DNA of 64,000 bases from Simmondsia chinensis (lineage: Eukaryota > Streptophyta > Magnoliopsida > Caryophyllales > Simmondsiaceae): contig JAGTTD010000019.1 in assembly GCA_018398585.1 (NCBI GenBank), positions 11,328,338 to 11,392,337 of the forward strand. Direction: 5' to 3'. The notes under the pieces are model-generated. The model worked only from the letters and a program-made list of their open reading frames with translations, was not told where the DNA came from and did no database searches. The translations under genes and the position numbers were made by a program. Positions 20,776 to 32,301 of the stretch are shown here, piece by piece (position 1 is the first letter of the stretch; every line of letters starts with the position of its first letter).

Positions 20776-22098
20776 CGAGCTTCGGTCAACAGCACGTTTA
20801 AATCCAGCACCAGAACCTGCACTTGCACCAGAACCTGTTCTCTGTTATGGCCTGTACTTGCTGTTTGGCTGCTTAAATCTGTCACTCGGTTGGACATGAG
20901 TGGCTTCTATCAATTTTTCCTTACTATAAGCACTTGACAAGGTCTTAGGACCAATGGCTTTCACCATGTTCTTGATCCTAGGCTTTAATCCACGTATAAA
21001 TCAAGACACATAATATGACTCGGTATCCTCGGGAGCTATAGACAAAACGGACAGCAAATTGGCTCTTAAATTCTCAAATCTAAGCATGTACTCACTCACA
21101 GTTGAAGTTTGAGATAATTTGTTAAAATTATCCACAACGTTCGTTAATTCTCCTTCTCCATAACGTTCGCACATTTCTTCTACGAATTAGCCCCAAGAAA
21201 GGTTCGGTTTGCTCTTCAACAAACTGTAATACCACACCTCATGGTCTCCATGTAGATGTACTGCAGCGAATTGGAGTGCTTCATCATTTGGAATGTCATA
21301 ATACATGAAGTACATATCACACCTTCTAAGCCATGACTCCGGTAACTTGCCATCAAAAGGATCAATTTCAACTCTTGGCTGCCTGTGATTACCACCCTTA
21401 CCACCATATATCATGTCATTACTCATGTTTCTATGCTGATAATGTCGATCAGGAGGTCTGTCCAAATGTTCGAACTCATCAAAATCAGCAATGCGTTACA
21501 AAACTGAGTTCTGAGGCCTGGTGTTGTGGTCTGAATTCGAAGCTTCAGGTCTGCAATGTGCCTGTCCAGAGACTCGATTCTGATTGTCTACATCAAATTC
21601 ATGTTGCAGAGACTGATTTGCTGCTGATTTAATGCTAATTGAAGGTACTGCAGTCGCTTGAACTATCGGAGACTTGTCACGGTTCTTCACCAGAGTTTCA
21701 GACCTGTCAACATGTTCTTGTTGCTGATCGGGCTCTTTTTCATGAAAAATCTGACTTGCAGGCTTCAAGATTGCCTAAACGCTTGATTCTCCTCGTTTAC
21801 CAACCTGATCTTGCAATTTTTCAATTTTCTCCTCAATTTTTTGCAATCGTGCCTCCTTATCCATCATCAATTTCAACATCTGCTGAATGTTGTCATTTTA
21901 CTGTTCAAACTTCATATCAAACCTTGCATTTTGCTGATCAAGCTTAGCATTCAATTGTTCAAGCTTGTCATTCAATTCCTTATAGTGATCGGATGATACA
22001 TTCACACCAGAATTTGTAACCACAGCCACAAAGTCCAAACCAGCACCTGGTGCATTGGCACCTCCAACTCCTGATCTTGTTCTCACGCCTTCAATCAT
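20776..22098 (-). pseudogene. E2 gag
   Basis: Start at ATG 22098 (MIEGVRTRSGVGGANAPG), the same start as in E3. A coiled-coil-like KLEQLNAKLDQQNARFD stretch (about 21990-21900), a Gln/Asp-rich linker and the retrotransposon gag domain follow (VEIDPFDGKLPESWLRRCDM, GDHEVWYYSLLKSKPNLSWG, near 21380-21190). The domain continues to the zinc knuckle with several stops. Confidence 0.88.
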
Positions 22099-22157
22099 GT
22101 TTTTTATAAATTTTTTTTTGATTTTGCTAGCCTCAATCAATCAATTGATTGTAGAAC

Positions 22158-22173
22158 CAGCTCTGATACCAAT
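22158..22173 (-). promoter_or_regulatory. E2 primer-binding site
   Basis: The sense strand reads ATTGGTATCAGAGCTG directly after the 5' LTR, complementary to the 3' end of initiator tRNA-Met. Confidence 0.9.
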
Positions 22174-22577
22174 TGTTAGCTTCCAATTAAGAATTGAAAG
22201 TCTAACCTAGTAGAAAAAAGAGTTAAGGTGAGAAGAGAAGTGAAAGGGGATGAGAAATAGAGAAAGAGATGAGAAAAGAGAGTTAATTCCAAAAGAAAAT
22301 CAGTTTGTATTTCATTGAATGCTGAGATTACAAGCTTAATATCCTATTTATAGACCTAGGAATACATTGAATCAAGATCAACTGACTAAACCCCCAAATA
22401 ACAGCTTTTCCCGCCTATTCTACAGCAGCCCAGCGAGTTTGACCTGTGCATTGACCAACTAATTCCTTGGCGCCTAAAACCGGCTCAACTACCATTTAAA
22501 AGCTTACAACTCAACAATAAGACCCTGACCAACCAATACAAATAGAAATTACAATTAAATTCTAACGATTTATAACA
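22174..22577 (-). repeat. E2 5' LTR with TATA box
   Basis: 404 bp, the mate of 16880-17283. On the sense strand a TATAAATA box lies at about 22352-22345. Confidence 0.92.
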
Positions 22578-22860
22578 GAGAACTACCATACACTTATCAA
22601 TGATACAAAACAACGCAATGTTGTTAATTAATGATACAACCATTCACCTACTAAAGGTGCAACCATACACTTATAGACGATACAAAACAACACAATACCA
22701 CCCTTCCCTATTAAAAAAAGAGCTACCATACACCTATCAATGATACAATACAACACAAAGTTGTCGATTATCATTACAACTCTTCGCCTGTTAAAAAGAG
22801 AACTACCATACACTTGTCAACAATACAAAGCAACATGGTGTTATACACCTATTAAAAGTA
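22578..22860. repeat. E1 internal tandem array, right part
   Basis: Continuation of 16455-16879 after E2: units with gaactaccatacacttatca and cacctactaaaggtgcaacc. The array ends near 22860. Confidence 0.88.
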
Positions 22861-23107
22861 CAGCCACACATTCAAACATACCATAAAACCATACATTCTC
22901 ATTCATGAATAACTGAACAAATACAAAGCCAAGCATACCCATTCACAAATTAAAAAATATATAACCTCCCATTTGGACATAGAAACATCTCACATACCAC
23001 CATAGAAAGATACCATCACCCATATTTTTCCATCATACAATCAATAAAATCATCACATTACCAACAAGAAAGAAGGAGAGAATAAAAGAAAGTTGTGACC
23101 TCATAAG
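22861..23107. other. E1 spacer
   Basis: AT-rich untranslated part between the array and the antisense ORF. Nothing recognised. Confidence 0.5.
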
Positions 23108-25022
23108 ACTTATGCTCGTGAATGAGCATTACCTCCAGTAGAAGGAGAAGCATCCCTATGAGATAACTCCTCATTAATCTTGTTAGTAATTTGAGAGATT
23201 AAAGAATCTATCATAGGTTTGGTGAAGTTGGGGCCAACATCACTAAGTTTCTGAGATAACTTTAGCTGGGACCATGCCCATCTAATAAAAGTCACTCTAT
23301 GCAATTTGAAATTTAGAGCTGGAATTAAATTTGCCAACAGCCTCCTCACGAGCTCGAAGCAGTGCAGCCTGAAGATGGTTAATTTGTGCATCTTTACTAA
23401 GTAGATCTCCCAATTGATATGCATCCTTTGAAGCTATTCCTCTTCACAATGAAAGTCTTCCTATTGCCTTAAAGATGCACTTCGACAACCTAGAGCTCGT
23501 CCTGAAGGTTCTGACAACAAGCCATGGCATTTGCGCAAGATAAGGCCATTTGACTCAAATAACCCAAGACACCTAGATGCTGCAAAAACACGCCATTTAA
23601 ACACACCTAAAGTAAGCAATAATATTTAAAAAAAGAAGAAGAAGAAGAAGAAGAAAGAGAAGAAGAGGGATGAATAAAATAAGCACGAATCATCACCTCT
23701 GACACGGTGAAAGAGCTCTAAGGACGGATGATCCCATGAAGTGACAGCTCTAGCAAAAATGCAAAATCCATTAGGAGATGAGGGAAGGTAGAAGTATCCC
23801 CCTTGACAGCCGAAGTCTTGCATGTGGAAAAATCTCTTACAAAAGGAGCGGGAGGAGGTGGCAGAAAATGAATGACAGTAGGTGAACAGTTTGGCAAGAT
23901 TCTGTCCCGACTCGAATTGTGCCCGAACGTTCCTCCCTTCAAGATGTGGGTCTAACTAAGTAGACCGACCCCGAGGAGATAGCTGTGGAATGCCACAATG
24001 CACGCGACAATGAGCAGAGTCTTCATCCTTAGAAATTGATTGTGTAATAGCAAGAGAGGGGTCCTCGGAAGGAGAGTGTACCAAGGGTTCAGCATAAGTG
24101 CCCATATCAGCATGCTCCGAAATGCCTTGAGGAGAATCTAAAACCAATAGCAGACGATGTCCAAATTATCTACTTCCTCGGCTGCATTAAAGAGGGAAAT
24201 AGCAGCAAGAGTCAAAAATGAAAAACAATCACCGCCATATAGTAAAAAATAAAATAATCCAATATAAAAAGTCAAAAATTCGAAATATGTATTCCTAGAA
24301 AAGGTCTCCTGCTTAGCCCAGCCTTCGCAAGCACTATCGCTTTATTAAGAAGCGCGAGAGTAGCTACAAAATGATCTCCGTCCTAATTCGCTTCAAAATA
24401 GTTGATGATTGCCCAATCTGCGGGAGCCAACTCTTCCAGGCGTGGCTTAGGGTCATGGGTTAGTTTGTGCCACACCATAGGATAACTAGGAAGAGTAGAC
24501 GGTCAAACCCATGAAAACTTGTTCAACCAAGTCTTAAGGTTGGACAAATTGTCCTCAACAAAACGCCAACTCCCATGGCTTTTGAAAGAAAAGGTGCTTC
24601 GGCTCTTTTTGACTTTAAATAAACAATCAAAAGCCTTGTTGGAAGTTGTAAAACCCTTAACAAAATAAGTAATTAAAAATCCATATATATTTCGAAAACC
24701 ATTAGGGTTCACTTGACTAGGGCACATGGTATACCGCTCTAATAAATTAGACACAAAAGAGGGGAATGGAAACCTTAGCCTAACACTCAAAGACTCCAAC
24801 GTCACAGTAAAACAGTCATGCCAAGGGGGAAATAGTATAATATCAATCTTCTTAGGAGCCCATATTTCATATTCCAAAGGAAAATAGTACTTTTCTCTAA
24901 GAAGAGCGATCCTCTCACTCGAATAACGCTGAGCAAACTATTTAAAAGGTTTAATATCCGCAATATGTGGAAATTGGGCCCGTAGTCTAGCTTCATTAAA
25001 AGTTATGACAGTGGAAGCAAGA
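23108..25022 (-). pseudogene. E1 antisense ORF 1 (aORF1), 'putative gypsy type transposon'-like protein
   Basis: A long degenerate coding region antisense to gag-pol. The sense frame enters from 30739-30684 across E3, reads VITFNEARLRAQFPHIADI and, after one stop, the block near 24880-24700 with RLRFPFPSFVSNLLERYTMC and PSQVNPNGFRNIYGFLITYF. This block resembles the Pfam family called putative gypsy type transposon. It continues with FVEDNLSNLKTWLNKFSW, then acidic/Ser-rich and Leu-rich parts, and ends HSRA near 23110. A GAA repeat lies at about 23630-23665. Antisense ORFs are known behind pol in Tat-type elements (for example Grande); their role is unknown. Confidence 0.7.
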
Positions 25023-25425
25023 TGTTATGAATCGATAGATTTTGATTGTAATTTTGGGTTGTATTTCGGGTATTGTTTTCATTGTTGTGTTAGCCATGTT
25101 TCAAAAGTTAGTTAGGTTGGTCTTGGTGCCTTTAGGAGGTCGGTTGGGGTCAAGCAGGGTCAAACCTGGCGGCTACTGCATTCTGGCGCCAGAATTGGTT
25201 AGGAGTCGGTTAAGAGTTGTTGGCTAGGTTCAATGTTTGTAATTTTGTATAAATAAGCTCTAAGCATGTAATTCAGGAATTCAATCAATAAAATTCAGAT
25301 TTTCCTTTGGAATTTCTCTCTCTTTCTCATCCCCTTCTCTATTTCTCATCCCCTTTCACTTCTCTTCTCATCTCAACTCTTGCTTCTACAAGGTTAGCCT
25401 TTTAATTTCGAATTGGAAGCTAACA
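25023..25425 (+). repeat. E3 5' LTR
   Basis: TGTTATGAATCG...GAAGCTAACA, 403 bp, with a TATA box gtataaata at 25248-25256. About 17 differences from the 3' LTR by eye. Confidence 0.93.
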
Positions 25426-25440
25426 ATTGGTATCAGAGCT
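25426..25440 (+). promoter_or_regulatory. E3 primer-binding site
   Basis: ATTGGTATCAGAGCT directly follows the 5' LTR: the initiator tRNA-Met primer site. Confidence 0.92.
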
Positions 25441-25489
25441 AGTTCAAGCAATCAATTGATTTATTGAGGCTAGCAAGATCTAAGAAAAT

Positions 25490-27046
25490 CATGATCGAAG
25501 GCGTAAGAACTAGATCTGGAGCGGGAGGAGCAAATGCACCTAGTCCGGAGATGAACTATGCTGCTGCGGTTGCCAGTCCTGATGCATCTCATGCTAAGGA
25601 AGCTGGTGCAAACATTAAAACTGGACCTCAATATCTTACTACTGATCACTTTTGGGATTAAATGCCAAGATTGATCAGCAGAGTGACAAAATGGATCGAA
25701 TCTTGACATTATGGTTGGAAAAGGATGTGAATAAGGAAGAGCGGCTGCAACAAATTGAGGTGAAGCTTGTGCAATTGCAAGATTAGGTTAATAAGCAAGG
25801 AGAATCTAGTGTCAATGCAATCCTAAAGCCAGTTAGTCAGATCCTTCAACCTGTTGAAGTGGATCCGCAGCAAAGCAATGTTGACAAAACTGAAGAGTTA
25901 TGCAAGACTCGAGGAAAGTCTCCGATGTTGCAACCTGATGTAGGACCTTCAATCCACATCAGATCAGCTGAGAATCAACCTTGAGAACCTAAAATTGATG
26001 CAGATAATCAGGATCGTGCCTTAGGACAAGTACATTGCAGATCTAATGCCTTGAATGCAAATCACAACTTCAGGCAATAGAATTCTGTTTTGCTTCACAA
26101 AAGTGCAAAGGATGAGCTTGAACATCCAGATAGACCTCCTGATTGACAATTTCAACATAGATCAGGGAGTATTGACAACTCATCTGGTTGCAAGAGTGGT
26201 ACTTACAGGCAGCCAAGGGTGGAGATAGATCCTTTTGATGGAAAACAATCGGAATCTTGGTTAAGAAGATGTGATCGGTATTTTCAATATTATAACATAC
26301 CTGAAGATGAAAAGCTTTAGCTAGCCGCAATGCATTTACATGGTGATCATGAGGTATGGTATTATAGTTTGTTGAAGAGCAAACCTAATCTTTCTTGGGG
26401 CCAATTCGTAGAAGAAATGTGTGAACGTTATGGGGAAGAAGAGTCAACTGATGTTGTGGATAGCCTTAACAAATTGAGCCAAACTTCAACCGTGAGGGAG
26501 TATATGATTAGATTTGAGAATTTGCGAGCTAATTTGTTGTCAATCCTATCCATTGCTCCGGATGATGCAGAATCATACTATGTCTCTTGTTTTGTGAGTG
26601 GATTGAAGCCAAGGATCAAAAATATGGTGAAAGCCAATGGTCCTAAGACATTGTCTAGTGCTTACAATAAGGCTAAGTTGATTGAAGCTACCTTAGCCAA
26701 TTCAAGTAAAAAGAACAAGCTTCATGGCAGTAAGTATAGACCGCAGCAAAAGAGCAGTTCTGGTTCTGGATTTAAGCGTGCTGTTGACAAGAGTTCAGTG
26801 AGGCTATGCTTTCGTTGTAACCAGCCATATCAGCCTGGTCATAGGTGCAGATCTCAGGCATTAATATATGCAAGAGGTTCTCGCGCCGGTGTTGTTTCTG
26901 GCAGTGAAAATTCAGGGGCTGAATATGACAGTGATGGTCCTTCTTCACAAGATGAGGTGACTGATGATAAAGTTGAGATATCAATGAAGGCATTGACCGG
27001 TAGTGGAGCTCATAATACCATAAGAATCAGAGGCAAGGCTGTTTAA
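25490..27046 (+). pseudogene. E3 gag
   Basis: Starts at ATG 25490 (MIEGVRTRSGAGGANAPS). Two or three stops interrupt the N-terminal half. From 26330 it is open for 238 codons: GDHEVWYYSLLKSKPNLSWG, FVEEMCERYGEE, YMIRFENLRANLLSI, and the knuckle CFRCNQPYQPGHRC. An acidic linker ends at a TAA (27044) just before the protease. Confidence 0.9.
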
Positions 27047-27400
27047 ACCTCTATCATTGTTCTTATTAATAGTGGGAGTACACATAGTTTTGTTGATCCA
27101 AAGTTGATCAAGAAGGTAAGGCATGAAGTGACAAAGACTCATCCATTGGCAGTGATGTTGGCTGATGGCAACTCCCTAACAACTCAAAACAAGTGCCTAG
27201 CATTCCCATGGTCTATGCAAGATCATCAATTCACTTTTGATTTTAGAGTTCTTCCCTTGGGAGCTTGCGACATGGTGCTAGGTGTGGATTGGATGAGAAC
27301 CTTCAATCCGATAGTGTTTGATTTTGATAAAATGACAATGGCATTTGAGGTTCATGGCACTAAAGTCTCTCTTCAAGGCATATCAGAGGAAGCTTAGCTT
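27047..27400 (+). pseudogene. E3 protease
   Basis: Retropepsin domain. The active site near 27068 reads VLINSGSTHSFVDP: the catalytic Asp is Asn (AAT), whereas E2 keeps Asp. The LPLGACDMVLGVDWM block follows (about 27255). The frame ends at a TAG near 27396. Confidence 0.9.
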
Positions 27401-28230
27401 AGATTAATTGACGGTAAGCGACTGCAAGGTGGGTTCAAGAAGAAAGCAATACAGTGGCTTGGGCATTTGTTTGTAATTTCCTCTGTTGAGCTGCAGCACG
27501 ACATCAAGCCAGAAGTACAGGCCTTGGTGGAAGAGTTTGAGGACATTTTTGAGCAACTAAAGAGTCTTCCTCCTCAAAGGAGTGTGGATCATGCCATTCC
27601 TCTTCATGCAAATGCTGATCCGGTCAAGATTAGGCCATACCGATATGCTCATGGCCAAAAGATAGAAATTGAGAGGCAGGTTGAGGAGCTACTTCATATG
27701 AATTTCATTACACCAAGCCATAGTCCCTTTGCTTCACCTGTGATCCTTGTGAAGAAGAAAGATGGCTCGGCTAGAATGTGCATCGATTATTGACAATTGA
27801 ATTCTTTGACAGTGAAGGATAAGTTTCCCATTCCCGTCATAGATGATTTGCTTGATGAGTTATATGGAGCATGCTTCTTCTCTAAGCTTGATTTAAGAAA
27901 GGGGTACCATCAATTGCTCCGGCCACCTTTCAAGCGGCAATGAATGATGTTTTCAAGCCTTTCTTGAGAAGATCAGTGCTCGTTTTCTTCGATGACATAC
28001 TGATTTATAGCTCCACTTATGAAGATCACCTCACTCACCTTAGACAAGTCTTTGGGGTGATGCGGCAACCCAAGTTCTTTGCGAAGTTGTCCAAGTGTTC
28101 GTTTGCTCAGACAAAGCTTGAGTATTTGGGCCATGTCATCTCTCAAGAAGGAGTTTCCACTGATCCTACTAAGATCCAAGCAATGCAAGATTGGCCAATT
28201 CCAATAACCTTGAAGCAATTGAGAGGTTTT
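27401..28230 (+). pseudogene. E3 reverse transcriptase with internal deletion
   Basis: RT blocks ASPVILVKKKDGSARMCIDY (then TGA), [14 protein letters not shown] and [13 protein letters not shown]. Then the sequence jumps to [13 protein letters not shown]: compared with E2, about 95-100 bases coding for the segment between GYHQ and NAPATF are missing near 27915. The catalytic FFDDILIYS (about 27995) is intact. Confidence 0.9.
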
Positions 28231-28780
28231 TTGGGATTGACCGGGTATTATAGAAAATTCATTAAAGGATATGGTTCTATTGCCAAACCTTTAACAGAAA
28301 TCTTGAAGAAGGATGCATTCACATGGAATGAGAGGTCTCAGGCTGCATTTGAAGCTCTTAAGTCCGCTATGTGTGCTGCACCAGTGTTGGCAATGCCAAA
28401 CTTTACCGAGAGCTTTGTTTTGGAGACAGATGCAAGCAGTTCAGGTATTGGGACTGTTCTTTCTCAACATGGAAGGCCTATTGCTTACTTGAGTCAAGAT
28501 CTTAGTCCCAAGCATCAAGTTATGTCGACTTATGAGAAAGAATATTTAGCAATTCTTTTAGCCGTTGAAAAATGGAGGCATTACTTGGATGGTCACAAGT
28601 TCATCATTCAAAAGGATCACCAAAGCCTCAAGCATCTCCTTGAGCAAAATATTGTGACGAGAGTTCAAAAGAAAGGCCTAATGAAGATGCCTGGCCTTCA
28701 TTATGACATTGAGTATAGAAGAGGCAAGGAGAATGCTGCAGCCGATGCCTTGTCCAGAAAATTTGAAGATGCTGAAATGG
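28231..28780 (+). pseudogene. E3 RNase H
   Basis: Open part of 27940-29043. Contains LETDASSSGIGTVLSQHGRP, STYEKEYLAILLAVEKWRHY, KDHQSLKHLLEQ (the Asp of the usual M/TDH is kept) and AADALSRKF. The DNA/RNA hybrid nuclease part of pol; its upstream RT is deleted. Confidence 0.9.
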
Positions 28781-29774
28781 GGTACGGCAACGCTACAACC
28801 ATGGTGATCCCTTCATGGATAGACGAGATTTACAAGACATATGAGGGTGATTCTTTTGCCCAAGAATGTGTAGCTGCTGCCCTTATGAAGGATGCAGTAA
28901 AAGATGACAATGCTGCTAGAATTTCAGTGCAAAGAGGTCTGATCAGAGTACATGGCAGATTGTATATTGGGTCTACTACTGGGTTAAGGGATCAGATTAT
29001 ACAAGCTTCTCATGATGCAGCTTGGGGAGTCATGCCGGTATAGAAGGCACGTATCAAAGGGATAAAGCTTACTTTAGTTGGCCAAGCGTGAAAAAGGAAG
29101 TGAGTGAGTATGTGAAGGCTTGTGAAGTATGTCAATAAACCAAGTTGGGAGATCATCGATACAAGGGGCTTCTTCAACCCCTTCCCATTCTGGATGGAGC
29201 ATGGATCAACATTAGCATGGATTTCATTGAGGGATTGACAAGGTCTGAAGGCAAGGAAGTTATATGGGTGGTAGTGGATCGTTTCACCAAATATAGCCAT
29301 TTCATTGCTCTTGTTCGACCTGTTACTACTGAAAAATTGGCAAGAATCTTCCTTGACAACATTTATAAGTTACATGGATTGCCTCAATCCATTGTTTCAG
29401 ATCGTGACAGGATCTTCACAAGCACATTTTGGAGGGAGTTGTTCAAGTTGATGGGTACAACGTTGGCACTTATTTCCTCTTATCATCCTCAAACGGATGG
29501 CCAAACCGAACATGTCAACCAATGTGTAGAGCAGTATCTCTGGAGTATGGTTTTCTCACGGCCTAGAGAGCAAAATCATTGGCTTTCTTTGGCGGAGTAT
29601 TGGTTCAACACTCACTTTCATGCATCAATAGGCACTTCACCTTTCCAAGCCTTGTATGGTTATTCTCCTCCCTCTCCAATGTTGCTACAGCAACCGGCTG
29701 TTACTGATTCAGCAGCAAGTGACTTAGGGCAGCAGAGGAAGCAGATTGTGCAAGTTCTTAAAGATAATCTCTAA
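28781..29774 (+). pseudogene. E3 integrase
   Basis: The N-terminal zinc region is shifted out of frame near 29035. From 29145 the core is open for 209 codons: MDFIEGLTRSEGKEVIWVVV with the first Asp region, SIVSDRDRIFTSTFWRELFK with the second Asp and YHPQTDGQTEHVNQCVEQYL with the Glu. The catalytic D-D-E is complete here, unlike in E2. Confidence 0.9.
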
Positions 29775-30246
29775 CAAGCTCAGGCATGAATGAAATTTTA
29801 TGCGGACAAAAAGAGGGTAGACAAAAGCTATGAAGTCGGAGACATGGTCTACCTAAAATTACAACCGTATAGATAGTCTTCTTTAGCTATCAGGCGAAAT
29901 GTCAAGCTAAGTGCCCGTTTCTTTGGCCCATACAAAATCTTGGAGAAAATTGGTAATGTTGCATATAAGCTTGACTTACTTTCACATTCATACCCCCGGT
30001 GTTCCATGTCTCTTTACTTAAAAAGCAGGTCAAGAGGGGAACTGAAATTGCACGGGAGCCACCCGAAGCAGGGTCCAATGGGATGTTGCTGCTACAACCT
30101 GTTGCTGTTAAGGCTCGAAGAACACTGCAGGTTAAGCACGGTGCATTGCAGGAAGTGTTGGTGCAATGGAGCAACTTGAACAAGAGCTTTGTGACTTGGG
30201 AAAATTGTAATTTTTTGAAGAGCCAATTCCCCAATTTTACTCCTTG
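29775..30246 (+). pseudogene. E3 pol C terminus with chromodomain-like tail
   Basis: Degenerate integrase C-terminal part, then [13 protein letters not shown] (about 30002), and from about 30150 [20 protein letters not shown]. This is the LVxW...TWE pattern of chromovirus chromodomains, thought to guide integration into heterochromatin. TGA stop at 30246. Confidence 0.75.
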
Positions 30247-30260
30247 AGGACAAGAAGTTT

Positions 30261-30276
30261 CTCAAAAGGGAGGGAA
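30261..30276 (+). promoter_or_regulatory. E3 polypurine tract
   Basis: ctcaaaagggagggaa immediately before the 3' LTR, primer for plus-strand synthesis. Confidence 0.85.
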
Positions 30277-30678
30277 TGTTCTGAATCGATAGATTTTGAT
30301 TGCAATTTTGGGTTGTATTTCGGGTATTGTTTTCATTGTTGTGTTAGCCATGTTTCAAAAGTTAGTTAGGCTGGTCTTGGTGCCTTTAGCAGGTCGATGG
30401 GGTCAAGCAGGGTCAAACCTGGCGGCTACTGCATTTTGGGGCCAGAATTGGTTAGGAGTCGGTTAAGAGTTGTTGGCTAGGTTCAATGTTTGTAATTTTG
30501 TATAAATAAGCTCTAAGCATGTAATTCAGGAATTCAATCAATAAAATTCAGATTTTCCTTTGGAATTTCTCTCTCTTTCTCATCCCCTTCTCTATTTCTC
30601 ATCCCCTTTCACTTCTCGTCTTATCTCAACTCTTTCTTCTACAAGGCTAGCCTATCAATTTCGAATTGGTAGGTGACA
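30277..30678 (+). repeat. E3 3' LTR
   Basis: 402 bp, TGTTCTGAATCG...GTAGGTGACA, followed by the CAAGA target copy. Confidence 0.93.
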
Positions 30679-30683
30679 CAAGA

Positions 30684-31006
30684 CTAGACGTGGGACCAGA
30701 AGTGGAAGGTCAGTTTTTGGCTTGATCGCCTCGATTCATACTTCAAGTCCTACTTCTACCCTGAACCATTTTTTAATCTACATTAAAATCACCCTAATAA
30801 GTATAACATGAATCAAAAAAATACATACACATACGCAAATAGAGGCAATGCTCCTTCCTCTACATACATAAAGAAGGTAGAGGCGATGCGGTAACCGATC
30901 CCTGATTCATAGGGGATAAAATATCTTCTAGCCTACCAGGAACTACGGAATTATCTAAGACACGCTGATAGTAGGAAGAACTATGGCTGTTGGCACCTGA
31001 ACTCAT
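30684..31006 (-). pseudogene. E1 aORF1 5' part, possibly two exons
   Basis: The sense (minus) frame from ATG 30739 continues into 25022 once E3 and one target copy are removed; one stop is at about 30712. Further upstream ATG 31006 opens 48 codons, Ser-rich, ending LPSLCM before TAG at 30860. At that end the sequence CTTTAT-GTATGT is a good plant 5' splice site, so 30860-31006 could be a first exon joined across a short intron. No clean acceptor in frame was found, so the exon idea is tentative. Confidence 0.4.
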
Positions 31007-31107
31007 TTTCACAAGTAAAACCACCTTAACCTCAGCAGAAAAAAGAAATTACGCCTTTTAAGATGAATAAGGCAAAATAAGGAAGTCAGGTAAACAAAAA
31101 TTATTAA
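31007..31107. other. E1 spacer
   Basis: No feature seen between the antisense ORF start and the next array; it could hold the promoter of an antisense transcript, but no motif supports this. Confidence 0.4.
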
Positions 31108-31500
31108 CATCCATAAACTAACAGGGCATACATTACCAAGGAAATCTTAATCAAACTGCAGTTAATAACATCTGCAAACTAGCATGGCAAGGCACACGTT
31201 ATATTAGAACATGAGAGATTTTAATTAAAGCCATGTAAGCTAAAATTGTTAACACCTGCAAACCAACAGGGCACACGTTACAAAGGAGATTTTGATCAAA
31301 TTATAGTTAATAACATCCACAAACTACTATGACAAGGCACAAGTTAAATTAGAACATGAAAGATTTTAATTGAAGCCATGTAAACTAAAATCATTAACAC
31401 CCATAAACCAACAAGGCACACGCTATAAAAAAATTTTGATCAAACTATAGTTAATAGCATCCACAAACCATCACAATCGGGCACACGCTACTAATAAAGC
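31108..31500. repeat. E1 second internal tandem array, about 143-bp units (about 2.7 copies)
   Basis: Units share aaaccaacagggcacacgtta, gatcaaactatagttaat and gattttaattgaagccatg. Diverged at 10-20 percent by eye. Confidence 0.85.
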
Positions 31501-31839
31501 AAAATAGCAGGATACTAAACATTAACAAGTTAACACAACAAAAAGAAGACATGTGTAACTCGTAAAACTACAATATACCTAAAAGATAAAATTTTCATTA
31601 AAACTAGGGCAGAATCAAAATTAAACTTAAACTAAAATCCAATCCACACCAAAACCATAAAAAATGTGACAAATAACTTCAATTTTTAACATATGGTAAA
31701 AAAAACTCATATATTGCTATGAAATTAGGGCAAAAGGGATAAAAGACACTATACCTAATATCAAAATTCGATGAAAATCACAGGAAATAGAAGAAAAACA
31801 AGCCAAACAACTACTATAGAGGAGGATGAAGGCAAACTT
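31501..31839. other. E1 non-coding stretch
   Basis: AT-rich, nothing recognised. Confidence 0.5.
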
Positions 31840-31975
31840 GATGAAGAAGAAAAGAGAAAGTGAAAACAGTGAGGAGAAGACAAAAAAGGGAAAAAAGAAA
31901 GAAAAAGAAAGGAAAAAAAAAAGAAGAAAAAGAAAGAAGAAAAAATAAGAAAAAGAAAAGAGAAAAAATAAAATT
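31840..31975. repeat. Purine-rich GAA/AAAG tract
   Basis: Almost pure A/G on the plus strand over about 130 bases. Low-complexity sequence, not the polypurine tract of E1, which lies next to the 3' LTR. Confidence 0.8.
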
Positions 31976-32301
31976 TATATTGGTATAAAATATTGATACA
32001 CTGAAGGCTAAGTTAAACGCCTACCAGTGTAAAAATAGGAGATATAAGTGAGCGAAATATAAATAATTTTATACACCGGGGGCTACGTTAAACGCCCACC
32101 AGTGTAAAAATGGGAGATATAAAAGATCGAAATTATAAATAATTTTATATATTGGGAGCTACATTAAACGCCCACCCGTGCAAAAATAGAAAATATAAGT
32201 GATTGAAATTATAAATAATTTTATACACTGGGGGCTATGTTAAATGCCCACCAGTGTAAAAAAGTGTGTAAAAATGGGAGATATAAGTGACCGAAATTAT
32301 A
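31976..32301. repeat. E1 hairpin array, left part (about 77-bp units)
   Basis: About four direct repeats with period near 77. Each contains the inverted repeat TACACTGGGGGC ... GCCCACCAGTGTA around a loop close to tacgttaaac, linked by gggagatataagtg and aaattataaataatttta. Interrupted by E4; continues at 47987. Confidence 0.9.

Larger units (their letters stand above)
16880..22577 (-). mobile_element. E2: Reina-like chromovirus (Ty3/gypsy), minus strand
   Basis: A 5.7-kb element with two 404-bp LTRs that differ at only about a dozen positions, so it is fairly young. Flanks GAGAG (16875-16879) and GAGAA (22578-22582) are a 5-bp target copy with one change. Small size, short LTRs, tRNA-iMet primer site, CCHC knuckle of the PGHRC type and a chromodomain-like C terminus suggest the Reina clade. 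Coding is nearly complete but frameshifted. It interrupts E1's internal array and is inverted relative to its relative E3. Confidence 0.9.
25023..30678 (+). mobile_element. E3: Reina-like chromovirus (Ty3/gypsy), plus strand
   Basis: A 5.66-kb element with a perfect 5-bp target duplication CAAGA (25018-25022 and 30679-30683), LTRs of 403 and 402 bp, a tRNA-iMet primer site and a polypurine tract. The proteins are close relatives of E2's, but the LTR middle parts differ, so E2 and E3 are two subfamilies. It interrupts the 5' part of E1's antisense ORF 1. Several stops and a deletion in RT make it defective. Confidence 0.93.

Noticed and set aside
22158..22173. tggtatcagagc-type words as tRNA gene fragments (also 25426, 57856)
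   Set aside because: Only the 3' 12-14 bases of tRNA-Met are matched, next to LTR ends; they are primer-binding sites.
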